Notes under the pieces: generated by a model
Told to the model about the DNA's origin: nothing
The model's database searches: none
The model's input: only the letters and a program-made list of their open reading frames with translations
Assembly: GCA_015501585.1 (NCBI GenBank)
Contig: JADNRY010000112.1
Span: 62,001-126,000, forward strand
From: Rhodocollybia butyracea
Lineage: Eukaryota; Basidiomycota; Agaricomycetes; Agaricales; Omphalotaceae
DNA: 64,000 nucleotides
Direction: 5' to 3'
Shown: positions 10,878 through 21,814 of the stretch, one piece after another
How positions within the stretch are numbered: position 1 is the stretch's first letter
Layout of the letters: each line of letters begins with the position of its first letter
Program-made: the position numbers and the translations under genes

Positions 10878-12240
10878 GCTATTTGGGTATTTACGTGTAG
10901 GTATGCGAAAGGTGCTATAAAACAACCTAACAAAAACACTACCGCACCTAACCAGACTATCGATATGTAAGGGAGCGAGGGCGGGTTGTCAGAGATTCCC
11001 CGAGGGAAAGCTTTGTAATATCGGATGTACGCGCGCGACTGCTCCAGGTTCAAGACTGTAGCGCTAACGTGGGTAACTAAGCTTAGACAACTCTTAGAAC
11101 TAAGTCGAGAGAAGCCTAGTTGGGGTGTACGAGTGTACAAGGGAACCAGGTGTGTATGTCCAAATCAATTAACCAAAACCAAAACCAATACAACGAAACT
11201 AAGATTCTCCTAGGCAAACTCTGGCTCTAGCTAGAATAGTAATCTCGAGGTTTGTCAACAGCCCTAGGCAAACTCTGGCACTAGCTGCTGTGACGCCGTA
11301 AAGTCCTCGACCAAACTCTGGGCCAAGCTACGATATTGTGAGTGAACTTAATCACTAGGAACTCGTACCACAATCTTAGTGGCTCATCTAACTTCGTGAA
11401 GAAGTCAACTAAGGAACCCTCACTCTGGAGCCGAATAATCCCTTACTAGAAACCGTCCCCTCTAAGGAAGCAACTAGATTTGAGTTGATCTGGAGTTTGA
11501 GAGAACTCTACACACTTAAATTCGATCAAGATATAAATGGGCTTTGCGAAGCGCGTGAAGTTTATTACTTTCTTAAGATAACCAAGTCAGGAGGCGTCAC
11601 GCTACTGATCCCGTGGGGACGTTCTACGGAGCACTGGTCTTAGCAGTCAAGTCGAGGGCAAGAAACTTGTCTTATTGAATAAATATATCTGGCTTATATA
11701 CTGAGTAGAGAGAGTTTAATACGAAAAATAGATGAAACAGATACGGAGAGAGACGGAAAGAAAGTGGAACAGAGGAATCTGGCTCGGAAAGGAAACTCCA
11801 GCCTATATATGGTACACACGATAAAGAAATAGTCCATTCTTGGGTATATATCAGAGGTAAAATATGATTTCGTGAGGATTAACATAGTTTTAGAGTGTTT
11901 TGATCCGAGCGAGGTTTCTCCGATTACTCCACAATTCTCCGGGGTCAGGAGTACCTTTACGCTTCATGATCACTCGCCGCCCGGTTTCCCTTGAGTGAGT
12001 TTCATTCTATTCCTCGGATAGTTCTGTCCATCCTGAGTGTGATTAACATTCTCTCGAGAAGGCCTTATCTAGCTTTCCAACGACACCACTTATGATAATC
12101 TCGAGCAACTGCGCTGAGTATGTACAAGTGATTCCCGATAGTCGGCTTTAACGGATAAGACCTTCCGTGTATGATTTCTAAGATCAAATGTTTCGATTTG
12201 CCAAGGCTATCCCGGCGCGTAGCTTTCCGTAGGTCCGCTA
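10878..12240. other. Non-coding insert/replacement of 1.36 kb in duplication copy 1
   Basis: Relative to the copy at 28617-28957, this block replaces about 340 bp. It contains a repeated phrase (CTAGGCAAACTCTGGC twice, with a related third, 11210-11325) but no convincing frame, TIR or LTR. It could be a decayed transposon; I cannot assign a class. Confidence 0.5.
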
Positions 12241-13495
12241 CTGTTCTTCGTTCCTGGTTTCTTCTCAGCGTTCATGGAACGAGGACAGACGGACTGTGCA
12301 TCTACAATCGTTTATGTTGACGCTGGAAGGATTTTGATCTTGTTCGAAGTACATCCCACGTCTGGATATCTATTATCTATAAACCACGACTGATTTTGGA
12401 TGTAGCGGGATTGAGAGTAGTTGGTTCTGGAATGAAGGAGTACAGGTATAACAATATGGGTGATGTTCGATGTGCTTTTGGATCTGTGATAAGTATCGTG
12501 TTTGTATAAATTTTGTTATTCGACTTTGCTATTTCAGTACGTGGCGCTGCTACAGTGCTCCTTCGTTATTTAGTTATGTCTAAAGTAGACTGTAAATTTT
12601 TGTTCCACCGATTCGTGCGATGGCGGTTGAAAAACCTTGAGACCGAATACGCCGTATATAAACCTTTCAAAAATTCTGTTATCCTCTTCGATCTGACAGA
12701 CTTAGGCAACCAAAACAAGATTATAAAATACTAAGAGAACAAGACAGATACCAACGTATTTCTAAGCGAACAGGCAAATTAAACCTGAATTCCATTCGTC
12801 CCAGCAACTACCACTCTCAATCCCTCCTTGTCTAGAACCCATAGCGGTTTATAGACTTCCGCATCAACCTCTCGCCAATCAACCTTGAGAACGACCGACC
12901 GTATGCAGTCTCTACCCATCGCAGACATTTTCGCAGAAAGATCTGAACCAGGTCTAAACCACCGTGATTCGACCATGCTAACGAAGGCGGAATCATCGAA
13001 TGTTCTGGTATTGTGGTGGCAATCCAGGTGAAGAGTGTGCAGTTTCGGAACTAAGGAGATGAAAATGGATTCATGCTGGATTAAGCTTGAGATGAGGTGT
13101 GAAGTGATTGGACCGTGGTGACTCTGTGGATTGGGCGATATGTAGTCATTAATTTCGAGATGGAGTAGAGAAGGTATGACTCGAAGGACTGCGATAAGGT
13201 CCGAATCAGAGAGGGATACATTGCGGAGGGTGAACGTGGAGATCATACAAGATGATCGGGATATGAATGAGATAAAATTCCCTGTCGACCAAGGATATGG
13301 TTCAATCCAATTGCTCTCTAACACAATCGCCCTCAAGGAAGGTAAGGCAAACGACAATAACACCATTTCCATGTATGACAGTGAATAAAACACATCCCCT
13401 GCCTCGATAACAAGTGATGTTATGTTGGGCCACATGTAACATGCACCATACTCCAGATCATTTTCCCAACCCTGGAGTTCAAGAGATTTGACGGA
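12241..13495. repeat. Segmental duplication, block 2 (pair of 28957-31137)
   Basis: Near-identical to 28957-31137 once two transposon insertions in the latter are removed. It includes the 3' part of F-box copy C and the AT-rich region before it. It provides the empty sites for the elements at 29037 and 29845. Confidence 0.9.
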
Positions 13496-13531
13496 AGGTA
13501 TTTTCATACGTGGTGGATCCGGTGAGGCCAT
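12779..13531 (-). pseudogene. F-box-like/LRR protein, copy C, internal deletion
   Basis: The first residues (MASPDPPRMKI, start at 13531) are joined in frame to PSVKSLELQGWEND and the whole LRR/C-terminal half up to GTNGIQV. The coiled coil and F-box are therefore deleted (roughly 0.9 kb against copy D). The remaining frame of about 250 codons is open and could be translated, but without an F-box it could not join an SCF complex. The C-terminal half is almost identical to copy D, as expected from the duplication. Confidence 0.85.
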
Positions 13532-13699
13532 AGAATTGAATAAGCGCCCATGTCTAGTCTTCTGCATGCCTCTGCTAGGATCATCAGATGTTTCTCATTT
13601 ATCATGCAGAGTGATCATCTTTCACGACCGCAACTCTAAGCGGAGTTATTATAGCTATTCAGTTTCCCGCTATGCTCCTCCTTCCTCTCTCGTCGGTGG

Positions 13700-15490
13700 T
13701 TGATACCGACAGTAGATGTAAACTAGTTTCATAGACTACGATAGGCTCATATTCCAGAACCCCTTCTCCAACTCCGTACACCTCCCCCACAAAGCGCACT
13801 ACCCCTCGAGCTTGTATCTCGAAGGTGGTCTGCAGCAGCACGAGCCTCGATGGTTTCTGTGACAGCCCATTAGAACTAAAGATTTTGGGGGGAAGCATGG
13901 GAGACAACGAACATAGGTCTATTCTCACTGCGCTCCTACAGTGTTCTCCGGAATAATGTTCGATCCATTGAAAGTATGGATTTCCTTCAAGGATAACCCA
14001 ACGACTGTTGCTTCCAGAGCCGGACGTTTTTCTTCGTTTTTCTTCAACCAGACCTCTACATATCCGAACAAAATAATAGAAGAGCGACGAGGACCGTTGT
14101 TGTATCGCCTGTTACACATTGATCTGGGTCAACCTTGAGAATGGATTAAGGACGTTGATGAATGTTAACGTGAACACTTACCTCTCAACCCTACATCAAT
14201 GAGATATGCTCGTACGCCACGGTTGCAGGAAACTCTGTCTCCTTAGAATCACCGAAGGTAGCACAAAACATGGTATGAGTGTTGATTTTGTTGATTTTGT
14301 TGAGTATCGTTTGCGTAGCTAAACTGATAGTGGAGAAGGAAGATTTCGCTGCGAGAAGGCTATGAGAAAAGATCACTATAGAGTTAGGAGGAGAGCAGAT
14401 GTGCAACTCACGCTACGCCCGGGTGTAGTATCTAAGACATGTAATCTTGTCTATAAATTAATGTTCATTAGAGCGCGTAGGAATCGGAAACACACACCTG
14501 GAAATGCACAAAATTCTCCTTAGGATGTGTTCGTCTCCCTACTCAAGTACTCAAGTACTCATTCTCTACGTAGATTTTCCAGATCCGGTTGGTCTTGCAA
14601 ATGAAGAACGATGATAGACAGTATGGGTTTGTAGTGTGATTCTAGAAAGGAACAAAAGGACCCCTGATTATGTCCCCAGAACTCGGTTGAAAATTTTCCG
14701 GTTTTCGGCCAGTATTATACGAACCAAAATCGGGACCCAGGACCCCTCCTTTATACGAACTCTCAACCAGGTTCGCACAGTACTATTTCGCATTTTTATG
14801 CTTTAGAAACCTAATCTACTACTTTCTAGACTTGAAAGCCTCTGTACAGTTATTGAGTGCTTTTTTGCGAGTAAAGTTCACCATATACACTGATGCCTTG
14901 AAGAAACTTGTAAAGGTATGTAGCTGGTGCTGTGAGTTGAACAAGAAAAGCTCCGGAACGAATCAAAGGTGAAACGGAACGCAAAAAATTAAAATTAAAA
15001 TCATGATAATTAGTGCTGTTGGAGTAAGACGGTAAGAGGGGCCATCGGCAGCCATCCTTATACAAACTTTCAACCGGCTCCGCCTGCGGCGGGCCATCTT
15101 ATACGAACATATCAACCGAGTGTTTGGCACCCAAACATATCCGATTATACGAACCGACAACTGAGTTCTAGTGGTATAATCAGGGGTCCTGGAACAAATC
15201 AGCTACAAGGCTAACGGCAAAGCGATGGGCTTACCTTGGCGCAAGTAATAGTCTTCAAGGTGAGTGTACCGTGTTGCAAAACGGACAGCGTCGGCCAACG
15301 TATATGAATTAGATGATGACCTGGAAAACCACAATTCGAGACGTATGATTGGGCACCGTCTATGCAGTTACCGCCAGTGGTTCTGTAGCATCCATGAGCT
15401 GCAAAAGTCTTTTTTAGCCGCCTTAAAAAAGAAAGTACAGATGAGCCTGGTTGATTAGCTAATAAAAGGTGCGCGTTTTCCGACAAGGCG
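13700..15490 (-). pseudogene. THI20-like gene remnant 2 (TenA + ThiD tail), MITE-interrupted
   Basis: TenA pieces: FSTISLATQTIL and the block around FCATFGDSKETE (14210-14390), the former GYGEVGLW region as FGYVEVWLKK (14040-14090), and a degraded C-terminus (13700-13930). A ThiD tail lies at 15211-15486 with the shared GCAAAACGGACAGCGTCGGCCA stretch. An intron copy between them is interrupted by a 534 bp MITE (14657-15190). Multiple frame changes make it a pseudogene. TenA hydrolyses aminopyrimidine for thiamine salvage in intact family members. Confidence 0.7.
14657..15190. mobile_element. hAT-like MITE, 534 bp
   Basis: Perfect 15-bp terminal inverted repeats AGGACCCCTGATTAT are flanked by an 8-bp target duplication GGAACAAA (14649-14656 and 15191-15198). 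The paralogous site near 24613 has GGAACAAA once, proving insertion. An 8-bp duplication is typical of hAT elements. Inside, variants of TATACGAAC recur several times. No transposase frame. Confidence 0.9.
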
Positions 15491-16012
15491 CTTAAAATTT
15501 CAATTCACAAACTGTTCTAGCTCGCGTTCTCTGCAATCTCCATCTCGGCTCACCAATCAACTCAAGAGAAAAAGACAAGGGACAAAAGAGATGAAAACAT
15601 GAGCTTCACGTCAATCTCACAATATCTTGCAGCGACGTTCACTGTACTATTGATTCTCCGCATATTTCCCACTGTGAATGGAGTCCGAGTCCAAGATGGA
15701 GTCCCAATGCAGATGGTTGATTTCTGCTCTCTGGCTAGTCTCCCCTTGGAACTTCGTACCCACATGTATGATGCAGACGAGTAGGCCAGGTTCACACAAG
15801 AGTTCACAACAAGGGCTAAGAAAAACAAAGGCTATTCTTATTGACATAGTAGGAAACAATTACAAGCTAGAGTCGTTGAACACATAAAAGCAAAAATTTG
15901 CTGATTGCTGCATAGAAAGCAGGCATCTACCATGCCAGGGCAGCCCAAAGTCAGGTAGTGTAGGAACAGTGATCACTGATCTCATACTCACATTAACCAT
16001 CACATTGACAGT

Positions 16013-16335
16013 CTACTTCGCGGGCTTCGAGGGAGTAGTGTCATTGGAGTTATTGGTAGCACCAGTGGTCTTCGCGGGCGCAGCAGGTTGGTACTGGATC
16101 AGTCAACGAGTAAGTAACTGATAGTCACATATATCCGCAAAAGACACAAACCTTTGTTGACAAATTGCACGATGCTTGTTCACAATCCACCTTGATGGGA
16201 GTGAGCGGGTTGTCGGCAGTACTTTCGGGGTTAGGTACGCGTTTACACATCTGGTGGTATAGTTAGCCCAAAGAAAATGTATCAATTGAATGATCCACCA
16301 CATACATCAACAGGTATGGAGTCGAACATGAGCAT
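16013..16335 (-). CDS. Small three-exon gene, left palindrome copy (69 aa)
   Basis: This is the mirror image of 20870-21192. Exons on the minus strand start with the ATG at 16335-16333. Two introns of 55 and 58 bp, both phase 0, separate 10, 33 and 26 codons. The protein begins MLMFDSIPVD, has three Cys (one in MCKR, and VDCEQASC) and a Thr/Asn/Pro/Lys-rich end closing with PSKPAK. No signal peptide, membrane segment or domain is recognised. Upstream lie a TATTTAAG-like box and a CT-rich leader (see the right copy). Both copies are identical, so both or neither should work. Confidence 0.55.
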
Positions 16336-17109
16336 TTCGAAAAAAAAGCAGGGATTTGAATTTGGGGGTAAGCTTGAAAGGGTAGGCTGAGTGACTTGGG
16401 AGACTGGGAAATCTTCAAGGAGATGCCCTGGCTTAAATACTCAGAGTTGAAGCCTTACCACATTGGGAGATGACACTCCAGGCTGATGAAGAAGGACCGA
16501 GAATGACTCTGTCACTCGCCACTTGGGAACGTTTGTTCCAACTTGGATTTTTAATCAATAAATATTCTTATCATGACAACAAGAGCACAGAACAACACGG
16601 AGGGTGTACTAATACAGATCAGATCTGGATCGAAGCGAAGATAACGACTTGGTCTCGCCACAAATTCCTGCAACGTGTATAAGTAAGTCCAAAAAAAATT
16701 GAGCTTGCTGACTCGAAAGAGATCTGGATCGCATACACTATTTTCGATGAAAGATCAAGTTTTGTTCTATCAAAGTTGACTAGCTAGTATGATATGAAAA
16801 GAACCATTACGTCTCAGCGTCGAATATCTCTTAACTCGGTCTCGCCACAAATTCCTGCAGCGTGTAAGTAACCACAACAAATTGATCTTGCAAAGAGATC
16901 GGCATCACAATTACAAGTTCTCCCTTCGTGTGGATCAGCATGTACAGCAAGATCGAGCTTGATGTCTATCATTGACTCGGACTAGCTACAATATGAAAAA
17001 GCTATTATGTCCCAGCCACTCAAATCTGGAATAAAACCTGTTCGCTACCAAAATAAATCATACGTCCTCACTCTGTCAGTGTACACTGTAAGTACCTACC
17101 CAGAAATAT

Positions 17110-17290
17110 CCTTCTTTGGCTCGTGTGAATGTGGCGTCTATATGTAAATCAAAGGTCGTTTTGCCCACAAATACACCATACACGAAGCAATCTTTCAGGT
17201 GACGAAACGAAAGAGCGAGGATACAAGGATGTTTTTAGAATCCAAATTAACACCACGGAAGTTTCACGGAAAACAAACCTTGATCTTGCT
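17110..17290 (+). pseudogene. Decayed copy of the PP2C promoter and first exon (left arm)
   Basis: The sequence matches 21710-21960 with a deletion: TGTGAATGTGGCG, CGTAAATCAAAG-like and CCCACAA blocks, then (C)ATACACGAAGCA.TCTTTCAGG.GA, corresponding to the exon encoding IYEAGFQAKKEK. The start region (MSTPPP...) is missing. The mirror copy is at about 19914-20095 on the other strand. Confidence 0.65.
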
Positions 17291-18579
17291 TCAATCTCAC
17301 ATCTTTACTACGCCACAGCCTGCTTAACCCATAGCTACACACCTCTATCGGAGGAGGACCACGGTCGCCGGACCCTCACCGCTTATACCCTACTATTAAG
17401 TTACAGATGTAGTATACTTAAGTGAGTAGATATCGTACAAGGCTGAACATACTATATCATACCAGCACATTTCGACGTAGCCTGCAGCGATTGATCCAGC
17501 GGATAGCTTTTGAGAGTTGCGGGATTTTTATTCCAAATGTGTCTGGGGCATAACGGCTGCCAATGCAGATCTCCTTTCATATCGAAACCAGTAAACCATA
17601 GAGCTCGTACACCCTCCTCGTCCACGGCGTTGGAATTTGCCGTGGAGCCCTTGAGGTTCATTTCGAACAACACTGCTTGCAATGCAGATCTTGCATATCA
17701 CCTAGTCATTGGCAGTCATATGGCTCAATTCTGTTGACTTATATGCGGCCACATGTTCCAAGAATCTGTGAGTAGCAAAACCTCTTTTTTTTGCTCGTAA
17801 TCCTTGATCAGATCTTTGGGCCTACTAACTCAAAATAATCCATGAGGCAATGCAGCTCTTCATAATATCAGACCCTGTAGTGGATGTCATAAAGCTGAAT
17901 CTTGTTGTACTGACCAATTAGGAATTTATGGGAAATACTCGATCAAAATTTGACCCTGGCACACAATTAGACTTAAGTACACATTTGGCCCTGTCTAGGT
18001 GCTCTTGTATTATTGTAGTCATGATGGGGATTGGAAGGGATGAATGCTCTCAAGTGGTGAGCGCCAGCGCCATGACCTTGTGTGTCCGAAAAGACTAACG
18101 CCATACTGCTGGTGCTACCAATCCCAACGCCACCAATTGCTCATGATGACCGCTATGACACAACCTGACTTCAAGTTGCCACAGGGAATTTTTCGGGAAT
18201 TTCTATTTCTATCCAATATTATGGCTCATCGTTGGAGGCCACTCACACGGAATCTTATGCGAAGATACACTGGTTTGGACTTTACACAAGCCTTCATGAA
18301 TTGATCGACGTACCGGCTGCTTTGGTAAGTAAAAGATTTTTACTCCAGCTTTAGAAAGTGGTTGGGAAGTAATAGCTCTTTTCATATTGTAACCAATCAA
18401 CGATAGACATAAAACTTGATCTTTCTGTGCATACTGATCCACGCCTCCGAGGGGAAAACTTTCAGCAAATAGTGCCTGCGATGCAGATCTCTTTTGAGTC
18501 AGCAAGCTCAGTTTTTTGTACTTATACACGTTGCAGGAATTTGTGGCGAGACCGAGTTAAGATATTCGACGCTGAGACG

Positions 18580-18624
18580 TTCTATCAAAGTTGACTAGCT
18601 AGTATGATATGAAAAGAACCATTA
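18580..18624 (+). repeat. Palindrome spacer, 45 bp
   Basis: The asymmetric centre of the palindrome. It is a copy of arm sequence starting at 16765 (TTCTATCAAAG...), and the following arm start also matches 16810-16860 apart from a 2-bp CT deletion. The centre therefore lies within a diverged direct repeat of an arm module. Confidence 0.9.
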
Positions 18625-19913
18625 CGTCTCAGCGTCGAATATCTTAACTCGGTCTCGCCACAAATTCCTGCAACGTGTATAAGTACAAAAAACTGAGCTT
18701 GCTGACTCAAAAGAGATCTGCATCGCAGGCACTATTTGCTGAAAGTTTTCCCCTCGGAGGCGTGGATCAGTATGCACAGAAAGATCAAGTTTTATGTCTA
18801 TCGTTGATTGGTTACAATATGAAAAGAGCTATTACTTCCCAACCACTTTCTAAAGCTGGAGTAAAAATCTTTTACTTACCAAAGCAGCCGGTACGTCGAT
18901 CAATTCATGAAGGCTTGTGTAAAGTCCAAACCAGTGTATCTTCGCATAAGATTCCGTGTGAGTGGCCTCCAACGATGAGCCATAATATTGGATAGAAATA
19001 GAAATTCCCGAAAAATTCCCTGTGGCAACTTGAAGTCAGGTTGTGTCATAGCGGTCATCATGAGCAATTGGTGGCGTTGGGATTGGTAGCACCAGCAGTA
19101 TGGCGTTAGTCTTTTCGGACACACAAGGTCATGGCGCTGGCGCTCACCACTTGAGAGCATTCATCCCTTCCAATCCCCATCATGACTACAATAATACAAG
19201 AGCACCTAGACAGGGCCAAATGTGTACTTAAGTCTAATTGTGTGCCAGGGTCAAATTTTGATCGAGTATTTCCCATAAATTCCTAATTGGTCAGTACAAC
19301 AAGATTCAGCTTTATGACATCCACTACAGGGTCTGATATTATGAAGAGCTGCATTGCCTCATGGATTATTTTGAGTTAGTAGGCCCAAAGATCTGATCAA
19401 GGATTACGAGCAAAAAAAAGAGGTTTTGCTACTCACAGATTCTTGGAACATGTGGCCGCATATAAGTCAACAGAATTGAGCCATATGACTGCCAATGACT
19501 AGGTGATATGCAAGATCTGCATTGCAAGCAGTGTTGTTCGAAATGAACCTCAAGGGCTCCACGGCAAATTCCAACGCCGTGGACGAGGAGGGTGTACGAG
19601 CTCTATGGTTTACTGGTTTCGATATGAAAGGAGATCTGCATTGGCAGCCGTTATGCCCCAGACACATTTGGAATAAAAATCCCGCAACTCTCAAAAGCTA
19701 TCCGCTGGATCAATCGCTGCAGGCTACGTCGAAATGTGCTGGTATGATATAGTATGTTCAGCCTTGTACGATATCTACTCACTTAAGTATACTACATCTG
19801 TAACTTAATAGTAGGGTATAAGCGGTGAGGGTCCGGCGACCGTGGTCCTCCTCCGATAGAGGTGTGTAGCTATGGGTTAAGCAGGCTGTGGCGTAGTAAA
19901 GATGTGAGATTGA

Positions 19914-20095
19914 AGCAAGATCAAGGTTTGTTTTCCGTGAAACTTCCGTGGTGTTAATTTGGATTCTAAAAACATCCTTGTATCCTCGCTCTTTCGTTTC
20001 GTCACCTGAAAGATTGCTTCGTGTATGGTGTATTTGTGGGCAAAACGACCTTTGATTTACATATAGACGCCACATTCACACGAGCCAAAGAAGGA
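19914..20095 (-). pseudogene. Decayed copy of the PP2C promoter and first exon (right arm)
   Basis: Mirror image of 17110-17290 in the palindrome; same content and lesions. Confidence 0.65.
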
Positions 20096-20759
20096 TATTT
20101 CTGGGTAGGTACTTACAGTGTACACTGACAGAGTGAGGACGTATGATTTATTTTGGTAGCGAACAGGTTTTATTCCAGATTTGAGTGGCTGGGACATAAT
20201 AGCTTTTTCATATTGTAGCTAGTCCGAGTCAATGATAGACATCAAGCTCGATCTTGCTGTACATGCTGATCCACACGAAGGGAGAACTTGTAATTGTGAT
20301 GCCGATCTCTTTGCAAGATCAATTTGTTGTGGTTACTTACACGCTGCAGGAATTTGTGGCGAGACCGAGTTAAGAGATATTCGACGCTGAGACGTAATGG
20401 TTCTTTTCATATCATACTAGCTAGTCAACTTTGATAGAACAAAACTTGATCTTTCATCGAAAATAGTGTATGCGATCCAGATCTCTTTCGAGTCAGCAAG
20501 CTCAATTTTTTTTGGACTTACTTATACACGTTGCAGGAATTTGTGGCGAGACCAAGTCGTTATCTTCGCTTCGATCCAGATCTGATCTGTATTAGTACAC
20601 CCTCCGTGTTGTTCTGTGCTCTTGTTGTCATGATAAGAATATTTATTGATTAAAAATCCAAGTTGGAACAAACGTTCCCAAGTGGCGAGTGACAGAGTCA
20701 TTCTCGGTCCTTCTTCATCAGCCTGGAGTGTCATCTCCCAATGTGGTAAGGCTTCAACT

Positions 20760-20869
20760 CTGAGTATTTAAGCCAGGGCATCTCCTTGAAGATTTCCCAG
20801 TCTCCCAAGTCACTCAGCCTACCCTTTCAAGCTTACCCCCAAATTCAAATCCCTGCTTTTTTTTTCGAA
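20760..20869 (+). promoter_or_regulatory. Probable promoter/leader of the small three-exon gene
   Basis: A TATTTAAG box (about 20765) is followed by a C/T-rich tract with CCCAGTCTCCCAAGTCACTC and then the A of the ATG at 20870. CT-rich tracts before starts are common in fungal promoters. The mirror copy lies at about 16336-16445 on the other strand. Confidence 0.4.
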
Positions 20870-21192
20870 ATGCTCATGTTCGACTCCATACCTGTTGATG
20901 TATGTGGTGGATCATTCAATTGATACATTTTCTTTGGGCTAACTATACCACCAGATGTGTAAACGCGTACCTAACCCCGAAAGTACTGCCGACAACCCGC
21001 TCACTCCCATCAAGGTGGATTGTGAACAAGCATCGTGCAATTTGTCAACAAAGGTTTGTGTCTTTTGCGGATATATGTGACTATCAGTTACTTACTCGTT
21101 GACTGATCCAGTACCAACCTGCTGCGCCCGCGAAGACCACTGGTGCTACCAATAACTCCAATGACACTACTCCCTCGAAGCCCGCGAAGTAG
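20870..21192 (+). CDS. Small three-exon gene, right palindrome copy (69 aa)
   Basis: Exons 20870-20899, 20955-21053 and 21112-21192; introns 20900-20954 (GTATGT, branch-like CTAAC, ACCAG) and 21054-21111 (GTTTGT ... ATCCAG). All three exons are in phase with no internal stop, and the stop TAG is at 21190-21192. The product is hydrophilic with a Pro/Ala/Lys/Thr/Asn-rich tail (PAAPAK, PSKPAK). Function unknown; no homology claimed. Identical to the left copy, with which it is arranged divergently. Confidence 0.55.
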
Positions 21193-21413
21193 ACTGTCAA
21201 TGTGATGGTTAATGTGAGTATGAGATCAGTGATCACTGTTCCTACACTACCTGACTTTGGGCTGCCCTGGCATGGTAGATGCCTGCTTTCTATGCAGCAA
21301 TCAGCAAATTTTTGCTTTTATGTGTTCAACGACTCTAGCTTGTAATTGTTTCCTACTATGTCAATAAGAATAGCCTTTGTTTTTCTTAGCCCTTGTTGTG
21401 AACTCTTGTGTGA

Positions 21414-21814
21414 GCCTACTCTCGTGTAAACTTGGCCTGCTCATTGCATCATACGTGTGGGAATTAAATCCCAATCTTGCTTCGAAAGCGCTGGCCACTT
21501 GCTGGACACCAACGAGCCTTGAGAATGCAACTTGCAGCAAACTTGCGGCTCTCGATACCCTCATCCTAGTGGACCAGTGATCTCACTGGAAATTCTCGTT
21601 ATTTAGCCGATGAGTAAATTTTTGTTGTTAAGGTGTCTTTGAAACACTTTAGAACTTGTTATTGAATCTGTATCAGTAAATCAGTGATGAAATCAGCAAC
21701 GAAAGTTCTTCTTTGGCCCGTGTGAATGTGGCGTATATAGTACGTAAATCAAAGTTTGTTTCACCCACAACTCAGCTTTTCTCCTTGTGAAGACACTCGC
21801 CCACCTTTCTCTCA
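21414..21814. other. Spacer and upstream region of the PP2C gene
   Basis: The part from about 21710 (TTCTTCTTTGGCCCGTGTGA, ATGTGGCG) also occurs, diverged, inside the palindrome arms at about 17110-17160 and mirrored at about 20045-20095. It is probably promoter/5' UTR of the PP2C gene. The part before it shows nothing recognisable. Confidence 0.5.

Larger units (their letters stand above)
15792..18579 (+). repeat. Palindrome, left arm (2788 bp)
   Basis: The reverse complement of this arm is found at 18625-21413. Mirror coordinates sum to 37204 near the centre and 37205 outside an A/T run (8 A at 16340-16347, 9 T in the other arm); that single base is the only difference I found in the segments compared. 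The arm carries a small gene (16013-16335), diverged direct modules (starting near 16648 and 16837), and a decayed copy of the PP2C 5' end (17110-17290). Confidence 0.95.
18625..21413 (-). repeat. Palindrome, right arm (2789 bp)
   Basis: Inverted copy of 15792-18579. Homology continues weakly beyond 21413 (about 21430-21470 against 15765-15790 reversed, GCATCATAC.TGTGGG), so an older, diverged inverted similarity surrounds the recent perfect one. Confidence 0.95.

Noticed and set aside
17129..20075. Mirrored 75-106 codon frames in the palindrome arms as separate genes
   Set aside because: They are short, lack family features, and are mirrored only because the DNA is; only the spliced 69-aa gene has supporting signals.
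15792..21413. Palindrome as a transposon with very long TIRs
   Set aside because: No transposase, no clear target duplication at the outer ends, and diverged inverted similarity continues beyond them.
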